Below the pieces are notes generated by a model, which saw only the letters and a list, made by a program, of their open reading frames with translations, was not told where the DNA came from and ran no database searches. A DNA stretch of 64,000 bases. Source: Caryophanales bacterium UBA6865 (lineage in GTDB: Bacteria > Bacillota_I > Bacilli_A > RFN20 > CAG-826). The first letter of the stretch is position 1; each line of letters begins with the position of its first letter. Both the position numbers and the translations under genes were made by a program. Below, piece by piece: positions 41,892 to 49,781 of the stretch. Location of the stretch: assembly GCA_002449265.1 (NCBI GenBank), contig DKCV01000028.1, positions 1-64,000 on the forward strand. Reading direction: 5' to 3'.

Positions 41892-42908
41892 ATGAAATAC
41901 GCAACTCTTGGAGAATTAATGCTCCGCTTAAGCACACCAGGTTATTCTCGCTTTGTGCAAGCAAATAGTTTTGATGTCAATTATGGTGGAGGCGAAGCGA
42001 ATGTCGCAGTCTCTTTAGCCAACATGGGCGAAGAAGCGATGTTCATCTCTAAATTCCCAAATAACGACATCGGTGATGCTGCCAGAAATTCGCTCCGTCA
42101 ATTTGGCGTCGACACTTCTAATATTTTACGTGGTGGCGATAGACTCGGCATTTATTTCCTAGAGACTGGCGATTCCGTCCGTCCTTCCAAGGTTATTTAT
42201 GACCGCGCTCATAGCGCTTTTAGTGAAGCAAAAGCGAGTGAATTCAATTTTAAGAAAATGCTTAAAGGCGTGAATTGGCTCCATATTACTGGCATCACTC
42301 CAGCGTTAGGGAAAAACGGGCAAGCCATTACCTTAAAGGCGCTTAAAGCCGCGAAAGAATTAGGGATTACCGTTTCTTTTGATTTAAATTACCGTGCGAA
42401 ACTTTGGACAAAAGAAGAAGCCCAATCCGTCATGATTCCCTATATGGAATACGTTGATTATGTGATTGGTAACGAAGAAGATGCCGAAGCTTGCTTAGGG
42501 TTTAAGAATAATAGCGATGTCGCAAAAGGAAAGATCAATGCTAGCGACTATGAATCGATGCTAAAGGCAATGTGTGAAAAATTCCATTTTAAAGGCGCGG
42601 CCGCTTCTTTGCGTGAATCTCATAGTGCAAACGATAATGGTTGGAGCGGTGTTTTGTTCACGAATGGCAAATTCTATCAATCGAGTCACTATGAACTCCG
42701 CATCGTTGACCGCGTTGGTGGCGGTGATTCCTTTGCCGCCGGTTTAATATATGGTTTAACGCATTATGAAGATCCAATAGACGCAATTAATTTTGCTGTC
42801 GCTAATAGTGCCATCAAACACACTCTTCCTGGCGATTATAACCACGCGACGAAAAAAGAAGTTGAATCCCTTATGGCTGGCAATACCACTGGGCGAGTTC
42901 AAAGATAA
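41892..42908 (+). CDS. kdgK: 2-keto-3-deoxygluconate kinase (PfkB family)
   Basis: The 338-residue sugar kinase phosphorylates KDG to KDPG. PfkB features include VNYGGGEANVAVSLANMG near 28-46, the DLNYRAKLW segment near 163 and the anion hole/catalytic base stretch DRVGGGDSFAAGLIYG near 274. It lies 5 bases after eda; a strong terminator follows. Confidence 0.95.
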   Translation: MKYATLGELMLRLSTPGYSRFVQANSFDVNYGGGEANVAVSLANMGEEAMFISKFPNNDIGDAARNSLRQFGVDTSNILRGGDRLGIYFLETGDSVRPSKVIYDRAHSAFSEAKASEFNFKKMLKGVNWLHITGITPALGKNGQAITLKALKAAKELGITVSFDLNYRAKLWTKEEAQSVMIPYMEYVDYVIGNEEDAEACLGFKNNSDVAKGKINASDYESMLKAMCEKFHFKGAAASLRESHSANDNGWSGVLFTNGKFYQSSHYELRIVDRVGGGDSFAAGLIYGLTHYEDPIDAINFAVANSAIKHTLPGDYNHATKKEVESLMAGNTTGRVQR

Positions 42909-42916
42909 TTTCATGG

Positions 42917-42944
42917 GGGCCGCTATTTGACGGCCCTATTTTTT
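42917..42944 (+). terminator. Terminator after kdgK, abutting the next start codon
   Basis: GGGCCG (42917-42922) pairs with CGGCCC (42931-42936); the T tract (42937-42944) ends exactly at the ATG of the GntR gene. There is no room for a promoter or ribosome binding site in between. Confidence 0.85.
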
Positions 42945-43622
42945 ATGACCAAAGATATTGAAACAATTTATAAGACACTTCTAAATGAGATTATTTTGCT
43001 TAAGCTCAAACCAGGGGAACGCTTAAAAGAAGAAGAATTATCGACTCGCTTTAAGGTATCTAGAACTCCAATTCGCGATGTGCTTAAAAAGCTTGAAGCG
43101 GATAAACTCATTGAAATACATTCTCAGGTTGGTACATACGTAACCAAGATCGATCTAAGTGACATTAATGATATCATGTTCGTTCGCGCTTCTAGCGAAG
43201 CGAGCGTTTTACTCGATTTAATGAAGTCGATAACGCCTGGGGATATTGCTTCGCTTCGTTTGTTATTAGTTCACCAAAAAGAAACTTTGCTTGAACATGA
43301 ACTCAGCGATGAGGAATTCGCGATTCGTTTTCATTCCTTCGATAATGAATTTCATGAAAGAATTTGGAATTTAGCGGGAAAACTTAGCACCTTAACTTTA
43401 TTGAACCGTTCTTATCCCTATTTTGAGCGTTATCGTTTTTTGACCAATCTAAGAGACGAAAAAGAAGTGGAGAATCTCTACGAAATCCATTCAAAGATGG
43501 TCGATTTGCTAGAAAAACAAGACGAAAATGCCTTGCGCGCTTTAAGTGTTACGCATAATTATTCTGGTTTACACGGCATTAAAAAAGTCGAAGAACGGCA
43601 TCCTGATTATTTTGTGAAGTAA
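42945..43622 (+). CDS. GntR family regulator with FCD domain
   Basis: The 225-residue protein has an N-terminal winged helix-turn-helix (about 5-70, with GERLKEEELSTRFKVSRTPIRD cut here as GERLKEEELS and VSRTPIRD) and a C-terminal helical FCD ligand domain (about 80-215) with a His-rich metal site (FHSFDNEFHERIW). Members such as UxuR, ExuR and KdgR control hexuronate genes. The position directly after kdgK and the TTGTATACAA sites support control of eda-kdgK. The ATG follows the terminator T tract immediately, so expression likely depends on read-through. Confidence 0.88.
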   Translation: MTKDIETIYKTLLNEIILLKLKPGERLKEEELSTRFKVSRTPIRDVLKKLEADKLIEIHSQVGTYVTKIDLSDINDIMFVRASSEASVLLDLMKSITPGDIASLRLLLVHQKETLLEHELSDEEFAIRFHSFDNEFHERIWNLAGKLSTLTLLNRSYPYFERYRFLTNLRDEKEVENLYEIHSKMVDLLEKQDENALRALSVTHNYSGLHGIKKVEERHPDYFVK

Positions 43623-43680
43623 GTGGGGAAAGCCTATCCGAATTGCAAATTCATCCGATGCAATTTCTTAGCGGGACTCT

Positions 43681-43698
43681 ACCTTTACTTTTAAAGGT
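43681..43698 (+). terminator. Weak hairpin downstream of the GntR gene
   Basis: ACCTTTA (43681-43687), loop CTTT, TAAAGGT (43692-43698), with only a short T tract. An AATTGCA/TGCAATT inverted repeat (43642-43665) lies before it. Otherwise 43623-43920 is AT-rich with nothing recognised. Confidence 0.35.
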
Positions 43699-43920
43699 TT
43701 AAATAAGGTATGAGAAATAAGAGCTGCCTTTTTGATGTTGGTTAAATACTTCGTTGGCTTATAAAATAAACTCCTTTCCATTCGAATTTTGCTTGGAAGA
43801 TATGATTTAAGTTTGTTTTTGGTCTACAATTCAAACAATGTTGTTGTTATTAGTGAAAAGTCTCATAAAATAGTGAATGAATTAATCTTAAGTTCGTCTT
43901 TATGCGTTTGGAGGCAATAA

Positions 43921-44433
43921 ATGGATTTTAAAGAGATAATGGAAGAAAGATATTCTCTTCGAGAATTTTCTTCTAAAGCAGTCGAACCGAAAATAGTTAA
44001 GCAAATCCTTGAATTAGTTCGTCTTTCTCCAACCGCTTTAAACCACGAACCTTATCGAATTATCGTCATCAATTCTTCTATATCTCTTTCTAAGATTTAT
44101 CATGCGAAAGCCCCTAATTATGGCGCTTCAACGGTTTTGCTGCTTTGTGAAGAGACGAGTAATCGTTGGCAAAACCGTTATAGCAATGAAGATAACACTT
44201 TGATTGATATTGGCATTGTTCTAGGGACGATTTTATATGCCGCGAAAGAATATGATGTAGGTAGTTGCCCAGTTTGTAATTTTGATCCTAAGGCGATAAA
44301 AGAAGAGTTCAAGCTCAGTGATGATTTATATCCTCGCGCTTTAGTTTATTTAGGATATCCTTCCTCATCCGCGAAAGCTTCACCTCGACACTTTTTAAGG
44401 CGAAAAGTGGATGAATTCACTAGTTGGGAGTAA
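43921..44433 (+). CDS. Nitroreductase family protein
   Basis: The 170-residue FMN-dependent oxidoreductase-like protein shows the family start MEERYSLREFSSKAVE, SPTALNHEPYRIIVI near 39, and a C-terminal GYPSSSAKASPRH stretch. It is shorter than classical NfsB (about 215) and fits the small nitroreductase subfamily. Four bases separate it from the esterase gene, so the two are cotranscribed. Its substrate is unknown. Confidence 0.88.
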   Translation: MDFKEIMEERYSLREFSSKAVEPKIVKQILELVRLSPTALNHEPYRIIVINSSISLSKIYHAKAPNYGASTVLLLCEETSNRWQNRYSNEDNTLIDIGIVLGTILYAAKEYDVGSCPVCNFDPKAIKEEFKLSDDLYPRALVYLGYPSSSAKASPRHFLRRKVDEFTSWE

Positions 44434-44437
44434 TTTT

Positions 44438-45268
44438 ATGATTCACGAAATAATCCATCTTAAAGACTTTTATCCTGCTTTAACTAGCGATCCAGCTCTC
44501 ATTTCCTATTGCCCTAGCAATTTTCCAAATTTTAGTGATGGGAGAAAACGAAAAACGATTCTTTTATTACCGGGTGGCGCTTATTGCTCTATTGCGCCGA
44601 ATGAAGGGGAATCCGTTGCTCTTCGTTTATTAGGCAATGATATCAACGTTTTCATTCTTCATTACAGCGTGAAAAATTACTATGCGCCTTATCCATTTGT
44701 GGAAGGATTTGCCGCGATTAGTTATCTTCGTAATCACGCTGATTATTATCATATTGACATTAATCATATCGGCGTGATGTGTTTTTCTGCAGGCGGCCAT
44801 TTTGCCGCTTCTTTAGGGGTGTTTTATACGAAGAAAGAATATGCCGATTATCTAGGCGTTCCACTTGCAAATCTAAAAATTAATGGGGTTTTGCTTGGAT
44901 ATCCTGTCATTACGATGGGTGAATATACGCATAAACAAACTTCTACGCAGCTATTAACAAATAACAAAGAAAAGAAAGACGAATATTCGATTGAAAAACA
45001 AATTACTTCCTTTTACCCCCCGACGTTTTTATGGACTACAAACGATGACACGATTGTTGACCCAATCAATTCGCTTTTGCTTGCTAACTCCTTAAAGAAA
45101 GCAGGCGTTCGATTTGAATTTCATTATTATCCGGTTGGGAATCATGGTGCTTCGATAGGGGAAAGAATGTGCTATTCAAATGACGTTGATCCTAATTTTT
45201 TAAACACAGTTCGTTATTTTCATACTTGGATCCAATTAGCCATTAAATTTATTCAAGAAATCATGTAA
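44438..45268 (+). CDS. Alpha/beta hydrolase, esterase-like (acetyl-xylan-esterase-related)
   Basis: The 276-residue protein has an oxyanion-type stretch LLLPGGAYCSIAPNEGE, a nucleophile elbow CFSAGGH (Ser near 124), a candidate acid in TNDDTIVDP and a C-terminal His in VGNHGASIGE. This is the BD-FAE/lipolytic pattern of enzymes that remove acetyl or feruloyl groups from plant glycans. No signal peptide is seen, so it should act in the cytoplasm on imported sugars. The ATG at 44438 follows GGGAG. Confidence 0.85.
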   Translation: MIHEIIHLKDFYPALTSDPALISYCPSNFPNFSDGRKRKTILLLPGGAYCSIAPNEGESVALRLLGNDINVFILHYSVKNYYAPYPFVEGFAAISYLRNHADYYHIDINHIGVMCFSAGGHFAASLGVFYTKKEYADYLGVPLANLKINGVLLGYPVITMGEYTHKQTSTQLLTNNKEKKDEYSIEKQITSFYPPTFLWTTNDDTIVDPINSLLLANSLKKAGVRFEFHYYPVGNHGASIGERMCYSNDVDPNFLNTVRYFHTWIQLAIKFIQEIM

Positions 45269-45287
45269 CGAATCGCTTACTAAATTT

Positions 45288-45317
45288 AGAAAGAGATAAT
45301 TAGTGGTTTCTCTTTCT
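45288..45317 (+). terminator. Terminator after the esterase gene
   Basis: AGAAAGAGA (45288-45296) pairs with TCTCTTTCT (45309-45317), followed by a short T stretch. Confidence 0.5.
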
Positions 45318-45405
45318 TTGGCTATTTTGCATTATAAAGAAGATAATTTAATTTCTTCCTAAAATAAGGGTGTGGCCGAAAATTTTTATTGTGGTGTAAG
45401 AATAA

Positions 45406-45419
45406 TGAAAGCACTTTCA
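45406..45419. promoter_or_regulatory. cre-like palindrome upstream of yjjI
   Basis: TGAAAGCACTTTCA matches the CcpA consensus at 13 of 14 positions (A for G at position 8), and its arms TGAAAG/CTTTCA are perfectly inverted. It lies 40 bases before the ATG. No convincing promoter is resolved. Confidence 0.45.
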
Positions 45420-45458
45420 CTCTATGCTATATTAGGGGTGAATCGAGGCGTTAAACCG

Positions 45459-46976
45459 ATGAAAAAACAAAGTGAAGTGCTTAAAATTATCTCTGATCCA
45501 ACTTTAACTTATGCCCAGCAAGTTCTTTCTTTAGCTCGCCTAGCGGAAAATGAAGACGATTCTTTACCTCGTGACAAAGAATTTGAGAAAGCGCTAGATG
45601 ATGGATGCATTTGCACGCTTAACGAGGGGCGCTCGCCATATCGACCCCGCTACATTGTTCCAGATTATGCAAAATTTATTCAAAAAGGAAGCGAATTTTT
45701 AGGAGTAAAGCCCCCAAAAGATATTTTTGAAGCCTGCAATAATCTTCTTATCATGTATCATAACGTTCCTTCCATTACTTCTTTTCCTGTCTATTTAGGG
45801 AACTTTACGGAGTTATTCGGTCCATTCGATGTGAATGAAGAAGATACTAGAAGTGCCTTGAGGATGTTCTTACTCAATATCGATAAGACTTTAACAGATT
45901 CTTTTGTCCACGCGAATATCGGGCCTAGCGATAATCGCGTTACGCGCATTATTCTTGAACTTACGGAAGAAATGCAGCTAGCCGTTCCGAATTTGACCTT
46001 GATTTATCATGAAGATATTACTCCTAATGAACTTGCCTATGAAAGTATCCGCTCTATGTTAAAAACGTCTAAGCCATCTTTTTGCAATGACAAAATGTAT
46101 AGCAAAGAACTCGGCGAAGGAAAATACGGGATTGTGAGCTGCTATAACGCATTTAAAATTGGGGGTGGTGGATATACTCTTCCTCGCTTAAGAATGTATG
46201 AAATCGCGACAAAGGCAAAGAGCATCGATGATTTCTTCTCTCGTGTGCTTCCTTTTTATACGAATCTTATTTTAAGAAATATCGATCAAAGAATCCGTTT
46301 CATCGTCGAAGAATCTAACTTTTTCAAAACCAATTTCTTAGTGAAAGAAGGATTTGTGGAACGTGATAACTTTACGGGAATGGTCGGAATGGTCGGGCTA
46401 GCGGAATGCACAAACTGTTTATTGGGAATCACTATTAAAAACAAAGGCTTTGGACACAACTTAGAAGCGGAAAATTTGGGCGTTAAAATCCTCGATGCCG
46501 TGCATGAAATGGTAATGAAACACAAAGGATTATATTGCCATAATTACCATGACCATTATGTTATGCATGCTCAAGTTGGCATTGAAACCGATGGTAACGA
46601 TGATTCTCCTGGAGTGAGAATCCCGATTGGAAGCGAACCTGAGTTATATAAACATTTAAATATAGAAGGAAGAATGCATACGCATTTTGAATCGGGAGTA
46701 GGAGATATCTTCAAATTCGACCAGACGTGGAATAATTCCATTCCGGCGATTTTAGATATCATTCAAGGGGCTTTTAAGGTCGGTATGCGTTATTTTACCG
46801 CCTATAACTGCGATAATGACGTTGTGCGCGTTACGGGGTATCTTGTGAAACGAAGCGAAATTGAAAAACTCGAAAAAGGTAAACCAAGTCTGAATCAATG
46901 CACAGTCTTAGGTCAAGGGGCTAGAGACAGTGGGCATGCATTAAATCGCCGTATCTATCATGACAATGAAAAATAA
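45459..46976 (+). CDS. yjjI: Glycyl-radical enzyme of the YjjI family
   Basis: The 505-residue protein matches the short YjjI branch (about 515 residues in E. coli), not the 600-700 residue class III ribonucleotide reductase. It has the PYRPRYIVPDYAKF N-terminal region, a candidate active-site cysteine in IVSCYNAF (C228) and the C-terminal glycyl-radical loop RVTGYLV with G460. The reaction of YjjI is unknown. The activase YjjW is encoded immediately downstream with overlap. The ATG at 45459 (GAGGCG upstream) gives the N-terminus expected of the family; an earlier GTG would add 29 unlikely residues. Confidence 0.88.
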   Translation: MKKQSEVLKIISDPTLTYAQQVLSLARLAENEDDSLPRDKEFEKALDDGCICTLNEGRSPYRPRYIVPDYAKFIQKGSEFLGVKPPKDIFEACNNLLIMYHNVPSITSFPVYLGNFTELFGPFDVNEEDTRSALRMFLLNIDKTLTDSFVHANIGPSDNRVTRIILELTEEMQLAVPNLTLIYHEDITPNELAYESIRSMLKTSKPSFCNDKMYSKELGEGKYGIVSCYNAFKIGGGGYTLPRLRMYEIATKAKSIDDFFSRVLPFYTNLILRNIDQRIRFIVEESNFFKTNFLVKEGFVERDNFTGMVGMVGLAECTNCLLGITIKNKGFGHNLEAENLGVKILDAVHEMVMKHKGLYCHNYHDHYVMHAQVGIETDGNDDSPGVRIPIGSEPELYKHLNIEGRMHTHFESGVGDIFKFDQTWNNSIPAILDIIQGAFKVGMRYFTAYNCDNDVVRVTGYLVKRSEIEKLEKGKPSLNQCTVLGQGARDSGHALNRRIYHDNEK

Positions 46977-47820
46977 TCTCACCGCGCCAATCAATCGGAT
47001 TATTCCTTTTTCGAATGTCGATGGACCAGGTAATCGCCTTGTTATATTTTTTCAATCCTGTCCTTTTTCTTGCTTATTTTGCCATAATCCAGAAACCATA
47101 AGGATGTGTAATTCTTGTGGTGACTGCGTAAAAGGATGTCCAAGCAAGGCGCTTAGCTTTATTAGGAATAAAGTAAAGTGGGACAAAACAAAATGCATCA
47201 ACTGCGACACTTGCGTTCATACTTGTCAAAATCTTTCTTCCCCAAAAATAACCGATATGGATGTTTCTAGCCTTATCAAACAAATTAATTATGTTAGACC
47301 TTTTATCCGCGGAATCACCGTATCGGGTGGAGAATGTATGAATCACGCCTCCTTTTTAAAAGAATTATTTTCTTCCTTAAGAAAGAAAGACCCTTCTTTA
47401 TCAATTCTAATTGATTCGAATGGTGCGATAGATTTTGAAAAACACGCTGATTTACTTTCTCTATCTGATGGAGTGATGTTAGATGTTAAGGCATTTAGTC
47501 CGCTTTTCCATCAAAAAGTGACGGGGATTTCTAACGAAATGGTGTTAAAAAATCTTTACTATCTCTTACGCGAAAACAAGTTAGAAGAAGTGCGGACTGT
47601 GATTTTTCCCTACTTTCAAAAAGAAAACGAATATACGGTAAAAAATGTCGCTAGAATCATTAAAAGCAATACGAGATACAAGTTACTCAAGTATCGCTAT
47701 TTTGGCGTCAGAGATGAAGGCGTTAGGATGTTTGGAAAGTTAATTTCTTCTAGGGATGAATTATTGCATTACGAAAATATCGCTAGGGAAAATGGGTGCT
47801 ACTCAACAGTGATCATCTAA
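46960..47820 (+). CDS. yjjW: Radical SAM glycyl-radical activase YjjW
   Basis: The 286-residue enzyme uses S-adenosylmethionine to install the glycyl radical on YjjI. The radical SAM cluster motif is C34-x3-C38-x2-C41 (CPFSCLFC). Two ferredoxin-type clusters follow (C50/C53/C56/C60 and C79/C82/C85/C89), then the GGE-type motif TVSGGECMNH near 125. The order and the IIPFSNVDGPGNRL start match YjjW. It overlaps yjjI by 17 bases (or 11 from the second ATG at 46966), with no separate ribosome binding site. Confidence 0.9.
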   Translation: MTMKNNLTAPINRIIPFSNVDGPGNRLVIFFQSCPFSCLFCHNPETIRMCNSCGDCVKGCPSKALSFIRNKVKWDKTKCINCDTCVHTCQNLSSPKITDMDVSSLIKQINYVRPFIRGITVSGGECMNHASFLKELFSSLRKKDPSLSILIDSNGAIDFEKHADLLSLSDGVMLDVKAFSPLFHQKVTGISNEMVLKNLYYLLRENKLEEVRTVIFPYFQKENEYTVKNVARIIKSNTRYKLLKYRYFGVRDEGVRMFGKLISSRDELLHYENIARENGCYSTVII

Positions 47821-47821
47821 A

Positions 47822-47851
47822 AAAAGATTTGAGTCTTCACCCAAATCTTTT
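47822..47851. terminator. Bidirectional terminator between yjjW and the GH2 gene
   Basis: AAAAGATTTG (47822-47831) pairs perfectly with CAAATCTTTT (47842-47851). Confidence 0.88.
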
Positions 47852-47864
47852 AATCGGCAATCGT

Positions 47865-49781
47865 TTATTTTTGCCAACTCATGTTGTTCCCTTTATCTTG
47901 AAGAATATAGGCTGGATCTTTCTCTTTGACTTTGATGATCAAGCCAGTATCTTCATAATGACCTGAAACAACTCTTATTTGGTTCTTGTCTTCTAGTTTT
48001 AACTTAAAATGAAAGACTTTATCGCCTACTTTTCTAGCAACAAATTCGCCGTTATTATAAAGAATGATTTCTTTTTGGTTTGAATAGACTTTGATTTTCG
48101 CGGTTTTCCCAGTGCGATTAATGAATCTTTTTGAGCATAGATGCACGAATGGTTCATCGCTCCAATAGGCTTTGTAGACATAGAAGGCGTCTTTTTTGAT
48201 TTTGCGGTCAAAAGTGACAAGTCCTTTGTGATTGATGCCTTTTTCGCCACCTTGGTTTCTTCCATCACTTCCAAAATCAAACATGTTCCAAACGTGAGTG
48301 GCCCAAATGTAAGGCCTAGTCGCGAATGTTTTTAGCATCTTTTCGTGATAAGAAGCTTGATACTCCTCGCTATTATCGAAACGCCTTGGCTTACGAGAGT
48401 GAAGATTGCTCATCCCCTCCGCACCATATTCGCTTAAACCAATCGGAGATTTTGGATAGAAGAAGTGCCACATATCAAGAATCCAACCGGTAACCGGGGT
48501 GCAAGGCACATACCATCCCCAATAAAGGTTATAAGACGCTAAATCCGTGATATGAGCGACGCGATTAAAGATAGACATCACCGAATAGCAAGCGATTGTT
48601 GTTAAGCGAGATGGGTCTTCTTTATGAGCGAATTCGTTTAGCTCAACATGGTTTTCCCTAGTCGCTTTGCCAAAGGTTTTTCTAAACATCGTGATTTCGT
48701 TCGAAATTCCATAGCAGACAATTGAAGGGTGATTGAAGCATTGGTGGATGAGCTCGCTTAATTGGCTCTTGGCGTTTTGATCAGCCGCTTTATCGTAACG
48801 CGAAATATAAGGGATTTCCGCCCAAACGATGAAGCCATATTTATCGCAGAGGTCATAGAAATATTCGTCATGCTGATAATGCGATAAACGAATGGTATTT
48901 GCGCCGATTTCACGGATTAAATCCATATCTTCATCCATGTCGGCTTTACCAATCGCGTTGCCCACTTTTGGGCGGTCTTGATGACGGGCAACTCCGCGTA
49001 ATGGGTAAGAGGCGCCGTTTAAATAGAAACCTTTCTTCGGGTCGACGTGAAAGGTTCTAAAACCGATAAAGGTACTAACTTCATCATAAATGACATCATC
49101 GTTTTTTAAGGTAGCGACGACTTTATAGAGATAGGGGTCTTTTCTTCCGTTCCACAAATGAATCTTAGGAACGAAGATTTCTTGATTTGCTTTGCCTGAA
49201 GCGACGACTTCGCCTTTATCGTCTTTGACTTGAATGAAAATCTCATCATCCGAGGTTGCCTTTGCGTCAACAGTCAAAGAACCGTTCGTCCCCTTAACTT
49301 CAGGGTAGCACTTTAAGATAGGAGCAGAATCTTCATGATATTCAAAGTGCTTTTTGCTCGTGACGATAATAGAAACATCACGGTAAATCCCTCCATAGAA
49401 GGTGAAGTCTGCGGCATAAGGATAAATGGAAGCGTTTGGACGATTATCAACTTTTACGACAAGTAGATTTTCTTCTTTTAACTCTGAAGTGATTTCAACG
49501 ATAAAGCGAGAATACCCCCCTTCATGGTGGGCGATTTTCTTCTCATTTAGATAGACATCCGCGATTGCGTTTACAGCGTTGAAGCACAAATAGACGCATT
49601 CTTTATCTGGGTTGATTTTGATAAAGAAGCGTTTGGAATAAGTAGCGACGTCACGAAGATAATCGTTTCCGCCATCTTGCCCGTCAACCCCATTCCAAGA
49701 GTGAGGAAGATCAATATGTTGAATTTTTTGATCGCGGATTTGGAAATTCCAATCCTTATTGATGGAGATTATCTTTCTCAT
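47865..49781 (-). CDS. GH2 glycosidase, probable beta-glucuronidase
   Basis: The 638-residue enzyme has the GH2 order: sugar-binding jelly roll (about 1-165), Ig-like domain (165-265), catalytic barrel (265-590). The acid/base Glu is in GISNEITMF near 362 and the nucleophile in GLSEYGAEG near 448. NHKG near 516 could be the N-x-K motif that binds the glucuronate carboxylate, but Bacteroides-type beta-galactosidases carry a similar NDKG, so sequence alone is ambiguous. Glucuronidase is favoured because the gene is cotranscribed with a hexuronide-type transporter and beside uxuA-uxuB-uxaC. No signal peptide, so cytoplasmic. Confidence 0.7.
   Translation of the reverse strand: MRKIISINKDWNFQIRDQKIQHIDLPHSWNGVDGQDGGNDYLRDVATYSKRFFIKINPDKECVYLCFNAVNAIADVYLNEKKIAHHEGGYSRFIVEITSELKEENLLVVKVDNRPNASIYPYAADFTFYGGIYRDVSIIVTSKKHFEYHEDSAPILKCYPEVKGTNGSLTVDAKATSDDEIFIQVKDDKGEVVASGKANQEIFVPKIHLWNGRKDPYLYKVVATLKNDDVIYDEVSTFIGFRTFHVDPKKGFYLNGASYPLRGVARHQDRPKVGNAIGKADMDEDMDLIREIGANTIRLSHYQHDEYFYDLCDKYGFIVWAEIPYISRYDKAADQNAKSQLSELIHQCFNHPSIVCYGISNEITMFRKTFGKATRENHVELNEFAHKEDPSRLTTIACYSVMSIFNRVAHITDLASYNLYWGWYVPCTPVTGWILDMWHFFYPKSPIGLSEYGAEGMSNLHSRKPRRFDNSEEYQASYHEKMLKTFATRPYIWATHVWNMFDFGSDGRNQGGEKGINHKGLVTFDRKIKKDAFYVYKAYWSDEPFVHLCSKRFINRTGKTAKIKVYSNQKEIILYNNGEFVARKVGDKVFHFKLKLEDKNQIRVVSGHYEDTGLIIKVKEKDPAYILQDKGNNMSWQK

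Noticed and set aside
42927..42944. TTG start for the GntR regulator at 42927
   Set aside because: It would place the first codons inside the terminator stem, and no ribosome binding site precedes it.
45372..46976. Anaerobic ribonucleotide reductase NrdD
   Set aside because: It is a glycyl-radical protein with an activase beside it, but the length (505), the N-terminal motifs and the double-ferredoxin activase fit YjjI/YjjW. No ATP-cone or zinc site of NrdD is seen.
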